Of a stretch of DNA of 64,000 nucleotides, positions 1-11,355 are shown piece after piece. The notes beneath the pieces were generated by a model. That model saw nothing but the letters and a program-made list of their open reading frames with translations, was not told the DNA's origin and ran no database searches. The DNA is from Protonemura montana (lineage: Eukaryota > Arthropoda > Insecta > Plecoptera > Nemouridae), in NCBI GenBank assembly GCA_947568835.1, contig CANOQG010000006.1:1054001-1118000 (forward strand). The letters run 5' to 3'. Numbering within the stretch: position 1 is the first letter of the stretch; each line of letters opens with the position of its first letter. The translations under genes and the position numbers were made by a program.

Positions 1-430
1 CTCTATGTCCTGTAACATGTCCCGCCCGATGTCCTGCCCCATGTCCTGCCTCATGTCCAGCCCCATGTCATGTCCCATGTCCTTGCCTATGTTCTGCCCC
101 ACGGCCTGCCTCATGTTGTTCCATGTCCTGCCCCATGTCCTGCCTCATATCCAGTCCCATGTCCTGCCTCATGTCCTGCCCCTTTCCTGCCCCATGTCCT
201 GTCCCATGACCTGCACCATATCCTGCTCCAAATCCCGTCGCATGTCCTGCCCCAAATCTTGCCCTATGTCCTGCCCATGTCCGGCACCATGTCCTGCCCC
301 AAGTCCTGTCCTATGTACTGCCCCATGTCCTGCCCCATGTCCTGCCCCATGTCCTGCCCCATGTCCTGCCCCATGTCCTGCCCCAAGTCAAGTCCCATGT
401 CCTGCCCTAATTCCTGCAGCATGTCCTGCC
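1..430 (+). repeat. Left-edge segment related to the right end of the window (HOR C tail)
   Basis: The order of variant monomers here matches about 63.08-63.63 kb. Both have the CACGGCCTGCCTCATGTTGTT marker region, then CCCTTTCCTGCC, the AAATCCCGTCGC marker, the GCCCATGTCCGGCACC marker (near 266-288 and 63511-63523), and then a run of near-perfect monomers starting CATGTACTG. It is a diverged copy with several substitutions and short indels. It shows that the array continues to the left and that HOR C-like sequence occurs again outside the window. Confidence 0.8.
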
Positions 431-1480
431 CCATGTCCTGCCCCATATCCTGCCTCATGTCCTGCCCCATGTCCTGCCAAATGTCAAAACGCATGTCCTG
501 CCCCTTGTCCAGTAACATGTCCCGCCCGATGTCCTGCCCTACGTCCTGCCCCATGTTCTGTACCATTTCATGCCCCAAGTCTTGTCGCATGTCCTGCCCT
601 ATGTCCTGTTACATGTCCCGCCCGATGTCCTGCCCCATGTCCTGTCCCAGGACATCCACCATATCCTGCCCAAAATCCCGTCGCATGTCCTGCCCCATAT
701 CCTTTCCAATATTACGCTTCATGTCCTGTAACATGTCCTGCCCTATGTCATGCGCCAAGTCCTGCCCCATATCCTGCCCCATGTCCTACCCTATGTAATG
801 CCCCAAGTCCTGCACCATGTCCTGCCCCATGTCCTGACCCATGTTCTGTTTCATGTCATGCCTAATGGCCTGTCGCATGTTCTGCCCCATGTCCTGGCCC
901 ATGTCCTGCCTTATGTCCTGCCCCATGTCCTGCCCCATGTCCTGAACAATGTCCTGCCCCATGTCCTGTCTCATTTCCTGCCCAATGTCCTGCCCCATGT
1001 TATGTACCATTTCATGCCCCATGTCCAGTCCCAATTCCTGCCTCATGTCCTGCCACATGTCCTGCCACATGTCCTGCCCCATGTCCTGTCCCATGACCTT
1101 CACCATATCCTACCCCAAATCCCAACGCATGTCCTGCCTTAAATCCTGCACTATGTCCTGCCCCATGTCCTGCCTTATATCCTTTCCAAAATTAATCCCC
1201 ATGTCCTGTAACATGTCCTGCCTTATTTCCTGCCCTATGTCCTGGCCCATGTCCTGCCCCATGTCTTGCTCAAAGTCCTGCCCCATGTCCTGCCCCTTGT
1301 CCTGCCAAATGTCAAAACGCTTGTCCTGCCCCATGTACTGCCCCATGTCCTGCATCATGTCCTGCCCTATGTCCTGCCCCATGTCCTGCCCCATGTCCTG
1401 CCCCAAGTCCTGTCCCATGTCCTGGCCTAATTCCTGCCCCATGTCCTTCCCCATGTCCTGACCCTCATCCTGCCTCATGT
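431..1480 (+). repeat. Lower-order 12-mer array; part related to 53.7-54.0 kb of HOR C
   Basis: This stretch is monomer array without a recent tandem duplication. It carries the GTCAAAACGC marker at 483-492 and 1311-1320. The interval about 829-1230 follows the same marker order as about 53.68-54.02 kb: TGTTTCATGTCATGC, then GACCTTCACCATATCC, then AATCCCAACGCATG, then CCAAAATTAATCCCC. The match is clearly older than the copies within HOR C, with many single-base differences. I see no gene or other element in it. Confidence 0.8.
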
Positions 1481-2605
1481 CCTGCCCCATGTCTTGCCCC
1501 ATGTCCTGACCCATGTTCTGTCTCATGTCATGCGTCATGTCCTAACGCATGTTCTGCCCCATAACCTGGCCCATAGCCTGCCCCATGTCCTGCCCCATGT
1601 TCTGCCCCATGTCCTGCGCCATGTCCTGTCGCATGTTCTGCCCCATGTACTGGCCCATGTCCTGCCCTATGTCTTGCAAAAAGTCCTGCCCCAAGTTCTG
1701 CCTCATGTCCAGCCCCATGTCCTGTCCCATGTCCGGGCCTATGTCCTGCCCCACGGCCTGCCTCATGTTGTTCCATTTCCTTCCCCATATCCTGCCCACG
1801 TTCTGTCTCATGTGTTGGTCCAAGTCCTGCCCCTTGTCCTGTCGCATTTTCATGCCTCATGTTCTGCCTCATGTCTTGCAAAATGTCCTGCCCCATGTCC
1901 TGCCCCATGTCCTTCCCCATGTCCTGCCCCATGGCCTGCCCCAAATCCTGTCCTATGTCCTGCCCTAAATCCAGCCCCATGTCCTGCCCCATGTCCTGCC
2001 CCTAAATCCTGCCCCATGTCCTGCCCCATGTCCTGCCAAATGTCAAAACGCATGTCCTGCCCCATGTCCAGTTACATGTCCCGCCCGATGTCCTGCCCTA
2101 TGTTCTGCCCCATGTTCTGTACCATTTCATGCCCCATGTCTTGTCGCATGTCTTGTCCTATGTCCTGTAACATGTCCCGCCCGATGTCCTGCCCCATGTT
2201 CTGTCCCATGACATCCACCATATACTGCCCCAAATCCCGTCGCATGTCCTGCCCCATATCCTTTCCAATATTACGCCCCATGTCCTGCCTCATGTCCTTC
2301 CCCATGTCTTGCCAAAAGTCCTGTCCCAAGTCCTGCCCCATATCCTGCCCCATGTCCTGCCCCAAGTCTTTTCATGACCTAACCTTATTCCTGCCCCATG
2401 TCCTGCCCTATGTGCTGCCCCATGTCCTTCCCTAATGTCCTGCCCCATGTTCTGTACTATTTCATGACTATGTCCTGTCGCATGGCCTGCCCTATGTCCT
2501 GTAACATGTCCCGCCCGATGTCCTACCCCATGTCCTGCCTCATATCCAGTCCCATGTCCTGCCTCATGTCCTGCCCCTTTCCTGACCCATGTCCTGTCCC
2601 ATGAC
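1481..2605 (+). repeat. Diverged copy of the right part of HOR A (about 9.95-11.08 kb)
   Basis: Marker order is shared with 9950-11075: the TCATGCGTCATGTCCTAACG monomer pair, CATAACCTGG, GCAAAAAGTCC, GTCCGGGCCTATG, GTGTTGGTCCAAG, GTCAAAACGC, and the CATGACCTAACC unit at 2373-2384 followed by CTATGTGCTGCCCC. Differences are visible as substitutions and missing monomers, for example a shortened run near 1860-1990. It is therefore an older paralogue of HOR A sequence and not a member of the nearly identical triplet. Confidence 0.85.
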
Positions 2606-3275
2606 CTGCACCATATCCTGCTCCAAATCCCGTCGCATGTCCTGCCCCAAATCTTGCCCTATGTCCTGCCCCATGTCCTGTCCTATATCCTTTCCAATAT
2701 TATGCCCCATGTCCTGCCCCATGTCCTGCCCTATATAATGCCCCATGTCCTGCACCATGTCCTGCCCCATGTCCTGGCCCATATTCTGCTCCATGTCCTG
2801 CCTCATAGTCTGTCCAATGTCCTGCCCTATATCCTGTCGCATGCATGCCTCACGTCTTGCCCAAAGTCCTGTCCCATGTCCTGCCCTAATTCCTGCCCTA
2901 TGTCCTGCCCCATGTCCTGCCCCATATCCTGCCCCATGTCCTGCCCCTTGTCCTGCCAAATGTCAAAACGCATGTCCTGCCCCATGTACAGCTTCATGTC
3001 CTGCATCATGTCTTGCCCAAAGTCCTGCCCCATGTCCTGCCCCAGGTCCTGCCCCATGTCCTTCCCTAATGTTCTGCCACAAGTTCTATACCATTTCATG
3101 CCCCATGTCCTGTCGCATGTCCTGCCCTGCGTCCTGTAACATGTCCCGGCCGATGTCCTGCCCCATGTCCTGCCTCATGTCCAGTCCCATGTCCTGCGTC
3201 ATGTCCTGCCCTATGTCCTGCCCCATGTCCTGCCTCATATCCAGTCCCATGTTCTGCCCCATAACCTGCCCCATG
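2606..3275 (+). repeat. Segment collinear with about 45.72-46.41 kb
   Basis: The series AAATCCCGTCGC, CCTTTCCAATATTATG, the GCATGCATGC palindrome (2839-2848), GTCAAAACGC (2962-2971), CATGTACAGCTTC, CCCCAGGTCC, and AAGTTCTATACCATTTC is repeated in the same order and spacing at about 45.72-46.41 kb, and partly at 23.3-23.6 kb. Together with the preceding segment it preserves the HOR A-tail-then-23-kb order seen elsewhere in the window. The match ends near 3275, where a different segment is joined. Confidence 0.82.
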
Positions 3276-3281
3276 TCCTGC

Positions 3282-5160
3282 CCTATGTAATGCCCCATAT
3301 CCTGCCCCATGTCCTGCCCCTTGTCCTGCTAAATGTCAAAACGCTTGTCCTGCCCCATGTACTGCAACTTGTTCTGCATCATGTCCTGCCCAAAGTCCTG
3401 CCCCATGTCCTGCCCCTGTCCTGTCGCACGTCATGCCTCAAGTCCTGCCCCATGTCCTGCCCCATGGACAGCCCCATGTCCTGACCCTTATTTCCTGCCC
3501 CATGTCCTGCCCTATGTCCTGCCCCATGTCTTGCCAAAAGTCCTGTCCCTTGTCCTGCCCCATATCCTGCCCCATGTCCTGCCCCCAAGTCATTTCATGG
3601 CCTAACCTTATTCCTGCCCCATGTTCTGCCCTATGTGCTGCCCCATGTCCTTCCCTAATGTCCTGTCCCATTTTCTGTACCATTTCATGCCTATGTCCTG
3701 TCGCTTGTCCTGCCCTTTGTCCTGTTACATGTCTCATCCGATGTCCTGCCCCATATCCTGTCCCATGACCTGCACCATATCCTGCTCCAAATCCCGTCGC
3801 ATGTCCTGCCCCAAATCTTGCCCTATGTCCTGCCCCATGTCCTGTCCTATTTCCTTTCCAACATTATGCCCCATGTCCTGCCCCATGTCCTGCCCTATGT
3901 AATGCCCAATGTCCTGCACCATGTCCTGCCCCATGTCCTGGCCCATATTCTGCTCCATGTCCCGCCTCATAGTCTGTCCAATGTCCTGCCCCATGTCCTG
4001 CCACATGTCCTGACCCTTATCCTGCCCCATGTCCTGCCCCGTGTCTTGCCCCATGTCCTGCCCCAAGTCCTAACCCATGTCCTGCCCTTATTTGCTGCCC
4101 CATGTCCTGCCCCATGTCCTGCCCCATGTCTTGCCCAAAGTCCTGCTCCATGTCCTGCCTCATGACCTGCCCCATGTCCTGCCTCATGTCCTGCCCCAAG
4201 TCCTGTGCCATGTCCTGCCCTAATTCCTGCAACATGTTCTGCCCCATGTCCTGGCCCATATCCTGCCCCATGTCTTGCCCAAAGTCCTGCCCCAAGTTCT
4301 GCCTCATGTCCAGCTTCATATCCTGTCCCATGTCCTAGCCTATGTCCTGCCCCATGGCCTGCCTCGTGTTGATCCATGTCCTGCCCCATATCTTGCCCAT
4401 GTTCTGTCTCATGTGTTGGTCTAAGTCCTGCCCCTTGCCCTGTCGCCTTTTCATGCCTCATGTCCTGCCCCATGTCCTGCCCCATGTACAGCCCCATGTC
4501 CTGCCCCAAGTCCTGTCCCATGTCCTGCCCTTATTCCTGCCCCATGTTCTGCCCCATGTCCTGACCCTTATCCTGCCTCATGTCCTGCCCCATGTCCTGC
4601 CCCAATTCCCGTCCCATGTCCTGCCCTAATTCCTGCCCCATGTCCTGCCCCATGTCCTGACCCTTGTCCTGCCCAAATTCCTGCCCCATGTCCTGCCCCA
4701 TGTCCTGCCTCATATCCTGCCCCATGTCCTGCCCCATGTCCTGCCAAATGTCAAAACGCATGTTCTTCCCCATGTCCAGTAAAATGTCCCGCCCGATGTC
4801 CTGCCCTTTGTCCTGCCCCATGTCCTGCCCCATGTCTTGCCCAAAGTCCTGCCCCATGTTCTGCCCCATGGCCTGCCCCATGTCCCGCCCGATGTCCTGC
4901 CCCATGTCCTGCCTCATGTCCAGTCCCATGTCCTGCCTCATGTCCTGCCCCATGTCCTACCCCATGTCCTGTCCCATGACCTGCACCATATCCTGCCCCA
5001 AATCCCGTCGCATGTCTGCCCCAAATCCTGCCCTATGTCCTGCCCCATGTCCTGCCCCATATCCTTTCCAATATTACGCCCCATGTCCTGTAACATGTCC
5101 TGCCCTATGTCATGCGCCAAGTCCTGCCCCATATCCTGCCCCATGTCCTACCCTATGTAA
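3282..5160 (+). repeat. Diverged relative of the left half of HOR B (31.35-33.24 kb)
   Basis: From about 3282 the sequence follows 31352 onwards at an offset of 28,070 bp, shifting to about 28,105-28,165 further right through indels. Shared rare units include GCTTGTCCTG after TGTCAAAACG, CTGTCGCACGTCATGCC, CATGGACAGCC, CATGGCCTAACC (3596-3607) and CTCATCCGATG. The relation also holds to 35.16-37.05 and 38.97-40.85 kb because those are copies of HOR B. Substitutions are frequent enough that this copy clearly predates the HOR B amplification. Confidence 0.85.
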
Positions 5161-5161
5161 T

Positions 5162-5675
5162 GCCCCCATTCTAGCACCATGTCCTGCCCTATGTCCTGGC
5201 CCATATCCTGCTCCATGGCCTGCCTCATATCCTGTCCAATGTCCTGCCCAATATCCTGTCGCATGCATGCCTCATGTCTTGCCTAAAGTCTTGCCCCATG
5301 TCCTGCCCCATGTCCTGCCCCATGTCCTGCCCCACGTCCTGTCCCATGTTCTGCCCTTATTCCTGCCCCATGTTCTGCCATATGGCCTGCCCCATGTCCC
5401 GCCCGATGTCCTGCCCCATGTCCTGCCTCATATCCAGTCCCATGTCCTGCCTCATGTCCTGCCCCATGTCCTGCCCCATGTCCTGTCCCATGACCTGCAC
5501 CATATCCTGCCCCAAATCCCGTCGCATGTCTGCCCCAAATCCTGCCCTATGTCCTGCCCCATGTCCTGCCCCATATCCTTTCCAATATTACACTTCATGT
5601 CCTGTACCATATCCTGACCTATGTCATGCGCCAAGTCCTGCCCCATATCCTGCCCCATGTCCTACCCGATGTAAT
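5162..5675 (+). repeat. 514-bp intermediate repeat, first unit
   Basis: Landmarks recur exactly 514 bp apart: the TGCCCCCATTCTAGCACC monomer near 5162, 5676 and (as TTGCACC) 6190, and the GCATGCATGC palindrome at 5261, 5775 and 6289. The part before about 5337 lies outside HOR A and the rest inside it, so the HOR A boundary cuts through this unit. A partial, more diverged relative lies at about 4837-5161. 514 is 42 monomers plus 10 bases, so the unit has absorbed indels. Confidence 0.92.
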
Positions 5676-8600
5676 GCCCCCATTCTAGCACCATGTCCTG
5701 CCCTATGTCCTGGCCCATATCCTGCTCCATGGCCTGCCTCATATCCTGTCCAATGTCCTGCCCAATATCCTGTCGCATGCATGCCTCATGTCTTGCCTAA
5801 AGTCTTGCCCCATGTCCTGCCCCATGTCCTGCCCCATGTCCTGCCCCACGTCCTGTCCCATGTTCTGCCCTTATTCCTGCCCCATGTTCTGCCATATGGC
5901 CTGCCCCATGTCCCGCCCGATGTCCTGCCCCATGTCCTGCCTCATATCCAGTCCCATGTCCTGCCTCATGTCCTGCCCCATGTCCTGCCCCATGTCCTGT
6001 CCCATGACCTGCACCATATCCTGCCCCAAATCCCGTCGCATGTCTGCCCCAAATCCTGCCCTATGTCCTGCCCCATGTCCTGCCCCATATCCTTTCCAAT
6101 ATTACACTTCATGTCCTGTACCATGTCCTGACCTATGTCATGCGCCAAGTCCTGCCCCATATCCTGCCCCATGTCCTACCCTATGTAATGCCCCCATTCT
6201 TGCACCATGTCCTGCCCCATGTCCTGGCCCATATCCTGCTCCATGTCCTGCCTCATATCCTGTCCAATGTCCTGCCCAATACCCTGTCGCATGCATGCCT
6301 CATGTCTTGCCCAAAGTCTTGCCCCATGTCCTGCCCCATGTCCTGCCCCATGTCCTGCCCCAAGTCCTGTCCCTTGTCCTGCCCTTATTCCTGCCCCATG
6401 TCCTGCCTTATCTCCTGCCCCATGTCCTGCCCCATGTCCTGCCCATTGTCCTGCCTCATGTCTAGGCCCATGTCCTGTCTCATGTCCTGCCCCATGTCCT
6501 GCCCCATGTCCTGTCCCATGACCTGCACCATATCCTGCCCCCAATCCCGTCGCATGTCCTGCCCTAAATCCTGCCCTTTGTCCTGCCCCATGTCCTGCCC
6601 CGAGTCTTTTCCCATGACCTGCACCATATCCTGCCCCAAATCCCGTCGCATGTCCTGCCCCAAATCCTGCCCTATGTGATGCCCCATCTCCTGCCCCATA
6701 TCCTTTTCAATATTATGCCCCATGTCCTGTAACATGTCCTGCCCTATGTCATGCGCCAAGTCCTGCCCCATATCCTGCCACATGTCCTGCCCTGTGTAAT
6801 GCCCAATGTCCTGCACCATGTCCTGCCCCATGTCCTGGCCCATATCCTGCTCCATGTCCTGCCTCATATCCTATCCAATGTCCTGCCCTTTATCCTGTCG
6901 CATGCATGACTCATGTCTTGTCCAAAGTCTTGCCCTATGTCCTGCCCCATGTTCTGCCCCATGTCCTGCCCCAAGTCCTGTCCCATGTCCTGCCCTAATT
7001 CCTGCGCCATGTTCTGCCTTATTTGCTGCCCCATGTCCTGCCCCATGTCCTGCCCCATGTCTTGCCCAAAGTCCTGCTCCATGTCCTGCCCCGTGTCCTA
7101 CCCATTTCCTGCCCCATGTCCTGCCCCAAGTCCTTTCTCCATGTCCTGCCCTAATTCCTGCCCCATGTCCTGCCCCATGTCCTGCCCCTTGTCCTGCCTC
7201 ATGTCCTGCCCCATGTCTTGCCCCATGTCCTGACCCAAGTTCTGTCTCATGTCATGCGTCATGTCCTAACGAATGTTCTGCCCCATGTCCTGGCCCATGT
7301 CCTGCCACATGTCCTGCCCCATGTTCTGCCCCATGTCCTGCCTCATGTCCTGTCGCATGTTCTGCCCCATGTCCTGGCCCATGTCCTGCCCCATGTCTTG
7401 CCCAAAGTCCTGCCCAAAGTTCTGCCTCATGTCCAGCCCCATGTCCTGTCCCATGTCCTGGCCTATGTCCTGCCCCACGGCCTGCCTCATGTTGTTCCAT
7501 GTCCTGCCCCATATACTGCTCATGTTCTGTCTCATGTGTTGGTCTAAGTCCTTCCCCTTTGTCCTGTCGCATTTTCATGCCTCATGTTCTGCCCATGTCC
7601 TACCCCATGTACAGCCCCATGTCCTGTCTCACGTCCTGTCCCATGTCCTTTCCTATTTTCTGCCTCATGTCCTGCTTGATGTCCTACCTCATGTCCTGCC
7701 CCTAGCTTTCCCAAAGTCCTGCCCCAAGTCCTGCCTCATTTCCTGGCCTATTTCCTGCCATATGTCCTGACCCATGTCCTTCCCCATTTCCTGCCTCATG
7801 TCCTGCCCCATGTCCTGCCCCATGTCCTGCCTCATGTCTTGCCAAAAGTCCTGCCCCATGTCCTGCCCCATGTCCTGCCCCATGTCCTGCCCCATGTCCT
7901 GCCCCATGTCCTGCCAAATGTCAAAACGCATGTCCTGCCCCATGTCCAGTAACATGTCCCGCCCGATGTCCTGCCCTATGTCCTGCCCCATGTTCTGTAC
8001 CATTTCATGCCCCATGTCTTGTCGCATGTCCTGTCCTATGTCCTGTTACATGTCCCGCCCGATGTCCTGCCCCATGTCCTGTCCCATGACATCCACCAAA
8101 TCCTGCCCCAAATCCCGTCGCATGTCCTGCCCCATATCCTTTCCAATAATTCGCCCCATGTCCTGTAACATGTCCTGCCCTATGTCATGCGCCAAGTCCT
8201 GCCCCATATCCTGCCTCATGTTCTACCCTATGTAATGCTCCAAGTCCTGCACCATGCCCGCATGTCCTGCCCCTTGTCCAGTAACATGTCCCGCCTGATG
8301 TGCTGCCCTACGTCCTGCCCCATATCCTGCCCCATGTCCTGACCATTATCCTTCCCTTTGTCCTGCCCCATGTCTTGCCCCATGTCCTGACCCATGTGTT
8401 GTCCCAAGTGCTGCCCCTTGTCCTGTCCCATGTCATGCCTCATGTCCTGCCCCATGTCCTGCCCCATGGACAGCCCCATGTCCTGACCCTTATTTCCTGC
8501 CCCGTGTCCTGCCCCATGTCCTGCCCCATGTCTTGCCAAAAGTCCTGTCCCAAGTCCTGCCCCATATCCTGCCCCATGTCCTGCCCCATGTCTTTTCATG

Positions 8601-11341
8601 ACCTAACCTTATTCCTGCCAAATGTCCTGCCCCATGTGCTGCCTCATGTCCTTCCCTAATGTCCAGCCCCATGTTCTGTACTATTTCATGCCTATGTCCT
8701 TTCGCATGTCCTGCCCTATGTCCTTTCGCATGTCCTGCCCTATGTCCTGTAACATGTCCCGCCCGATGTCCTGCCCCATGTCCTGCCTCATATCCAGTCC
8801 CATGTCCTGCCTCACGTCCTGCCCCTTTCCTGCCCCATGTCCCGTGGCATGTCCTGCCCCAAATCTTGCCCTATGTCCTGCCCCATGTCCTGTCCTATAT
8901 CCTATCCAATATTATGCCCCATGTCCTGCCCCATGTCCTGTCTTATGTAATGCCCCATGTCCTGCACCATGTCCTGCCCCATGTCCTGGCCCATATTCTG
9001 CTCCATGTCCTGCCACATAGTCTGTCCAATGTCCTGCCCTATATCCTGTCGCATGCATGCCTCATGTCTTGCCCAAAGAGTGTCCCATGTCCTGCCCTAA
9101 TTCCTGCCCTATGTCCTGCCCCATGTCCTGCCCCATATCCTGGCCCATGTCCTGCCCCTTGTCCTGCCAAATGTCAAAACGCATGTCCTGCCCCATGTAC
9201 TCCCCCATGTCCTGCATCATGTCTTGCCCAAAGTCCTGCCTTATGTCCTGCCCCAAGTCCTGCGACATGTCCTTCCCTAATGTTCTGACCCAAGTTCTAT
9301 ACCATTTCATGCCCCATGTCCTGTCGCATGTCCTGCCCTATGTCCTGTAACATGTCCCGCCCGACGTCCTGCCCCATGTCCTGCCTCATGTCCAGTCCCA
9401 TGTCCTGCCTCATGTCCTTCCCCATGTCCTGCCCCATGTCCTGTCCCATGTCCTGCACCAGCTCCTGCCACTAATCCCGTCGCATGTCCTGCCCCAAATC
9501 CTGCCCTATGTTCTGCCCCATTTACTGCCACATATCCTTTCCAATTTTATGCTCCATGTCCTGTAACATGTCCTGCCCTATGTCATGCGGCAAGTCCTGC
9601 CCCATATCCTGCCCCATGTCCTGCCCTATGTAATGCCCAATGTCCTGCACCATGTCCTGCCCCATGTCTTTGCCCATATCCTGCTCCATGTCCTGCCAAA
9701 TATCCTATCCAATGCTCTGCCCTTTATCCTGTCGCATGCATGCCTCAAGTCTTGTCCAAAGTCTTGCCCCATGTCCTGCACCATGTTTTGCCCCATGTTC
9801 TGCCCTAAGTCCTGTCCCATGTCCTGCCCTAATTCCTGCCCCATGTCCTGCCTTATTTGCTGCCCCATGTCCTGCCCCATGTCCTGCCCCATGTCTTGCC
9901 CAAAGTCCTGCTCCATGTCCTGCCCCATATCCTGCCCCATGTCCTGCCACATGTCCTGACCCATGTTCTGTCTCATGTCATGCGTCATGTCCTAACGCAT
10001 GTTCTGCCCCATAACCTGGACCATAGCCTGCCCCATGTCCTGCCCCATGTTCTGCCCCATGTCCTGCGCCATGTCCTGTCGCATGTTCTGCCCCATGTAC
10101 TGGCCCATGTCCTGCCCTATGTCTTGCAAAAAGTCCTGCCCCAAGTTCTGCCTCATGTCCAGCCCCATGTCCTGTCCCATGTCCGGGCCTATGTCCTGCC
10201 CCACGGCCTGCCTCATGTTGTTCCATTTCCTGCCCCATATCCTGCCCACAATCTGTCTCATGTGTTGGTCCAAGTCCTGCCCCTTGTCCTGTCGCATTTT
10301 CATGCCTAATGTTCTGCCCCATGTCCTGCCCCATGTCCTGCCTCATGTCTTGCAAAATGTCCTGCCCCATGTCCTGCCCCATGTCCTTCCCCATGTCCTG
10401 CCCCATGTCCTGCCCCAAGTCCTGTCCTATGTCCTGCCCTAAATCCAGCCCCATGTCCTGCCCCAAGTCCTGCCCCTAAATCCTGCCCCATGTCCTGCCC
10501 CATGTCCTGCCAAATGTCAAAACGCATGTCCTGCCCCATGTCCAGTAACATGTCCCGCCCGATGTCCTGCCCTATGTTCTGCCCCATGTTCTGTACCATT
10601 TCATGCCCCATGTCTTGTCGCATGTCCTGTCCTATGTCCTGTAACATGTCCCGCCCGATGTCCTGCCCCATGTTCTGTCCCACGACATCCACCATATACT
10701 GCCCCAAATCCCGTCGCATGTCCTGCCCCATATCCTTTCCAATATTACGCCCCATGTCCTGCCCCATGTCCTGCCCCATGTCTTGCCAAAAGTCCTGTCC
10801 CAAGTCTTGCCCCATATACTGCCCCATGTCCTGCCCCATGTCTTTTCATGACCTAACCTTATTCCTGCCCCATGTCCTGCCCTATGTGCTGCCCCATGTC
10901 CTTCGCTATTGTCCTGCCCCATGTTCTGTACTATTTCATGACTATGTCCTGTCGCAAGGCCTGCCCTATGTCCTGTAACATGTCCCGCCCGATGTCCTGC
11001 CCCATGTCCTGCCTCATATTCAGTCCCATGTCCTGCCTCATGTCCTGCCCCTTTCCTGCCCCATGTCCTGTCCCATGACCTGCACCATATCCTGCCCCAT
11101 GTCCTGCCCCTTGTCCTGCCAAATTTCAAAACGCATGTCCTGCCCCATATACTGCTTCATGTCCTGCATCATGTCTTGCCCAAACTCCTGTCCCATGTCC
11201 TGCCCTAATTCCTGCCCCATGTCCTGCCCAATGTCCTGCCCCATATCCTGCCCCATGTCCTGCCCCTTGTCCTGCCAAATGTCAAAACGCATGTCCTGCC
11301 CCATATACTGCTTCATGTCCTGCATCATGTCTTGCCCAAAC
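5337..11341 (+). repeat. HOR A, copy 1 (6005-bp higher-order repeat)
   Basis: The sequence at 5337 onwards reappears at 11342 and 17347 with a constant offset of 6005 bp and no indel that I could find. The unit holds, in order, one and a half 514-bp units, a segment with CCCCGAGTCTTTTCCC (near 6600), the CTAGCTTTCCCAAAG marker (near 7711), GTCAAAACGC markers near 7920, 9173 and 10518, CATGACCTAACC units (8597 and 10847), and a 156-bp duplication at its right end. 6005 is 500 monomers plus 5 bases. Comparing marker regions and lines by eye, I noted no difference between copies 1 and 2. Parts of this unit also occur, diverged, at 1.5-2.6, 33.2-34.6 and 41-45.7 kb. Confidence 0.95.
5676..6189 (+). 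repeat. 514-bp intermediate repeat, second unit (HOR A copy 1)
   Basis: This is the direct tandem partner of the unit at 5162-5675, nearly identical to it over its full length. A visible difference is ACCATATCCTGACC in the first unit against ACCATGTCCTGACC in the second. The unit includes the CATGTCTGCCCC monomer, which lacks one C relative to consensus and shifts the phase by one base. The same unit is carried at 11681-12194 and 17686-18199 in the other HOR A copies. Confidence 0.92.
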
Positions 11342-11355
11342 TCCTGTCCCATGTT
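11087..11355 (+). repeat. 156-bp tandem duplication at the HOR A copy 1/2 junction
   Basis: The block containing CCAAATTTCAAAACGC (TTCAAAACGC from 11125) is repeated 156 bp downstream as CCAAATGTCAAAACGC (from 11281), with the same following monomers ATACTGCTTCATG, CTGCATCATG and CCCAAACTCC. 156 is exactly 13 monomers. The second unit runs directly into the start of the next HOR A copy. At about 45.96-46.15 kb the corresponding stretch is single, so the duplication is probably specific to HOR A. Confidence 0.9.

Noticed and set aside
264-590. Minus-strand GQDM-repeat frames as genes for repetitive proteins
   Set aside because: They occur everywhere with the array, overlap each other and the plus-strand frames, and start and stop at random variant monomers.
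1817-1827. GGTCCAAGTCC resembling a Pol III B box (also 10267-10277)
   Set aside because: One mismatch to the B-box core, no A box at a suitable distance, no tRNA-like fold or terminator, and in other copies the element has drifted to GGTCTAAGTCC.
2373-2384. CCTAACC / CCCTAA motifs as telomeric repeats
   Set aside because: They are isolated single hexamers within variant 12-mers and never tandem.
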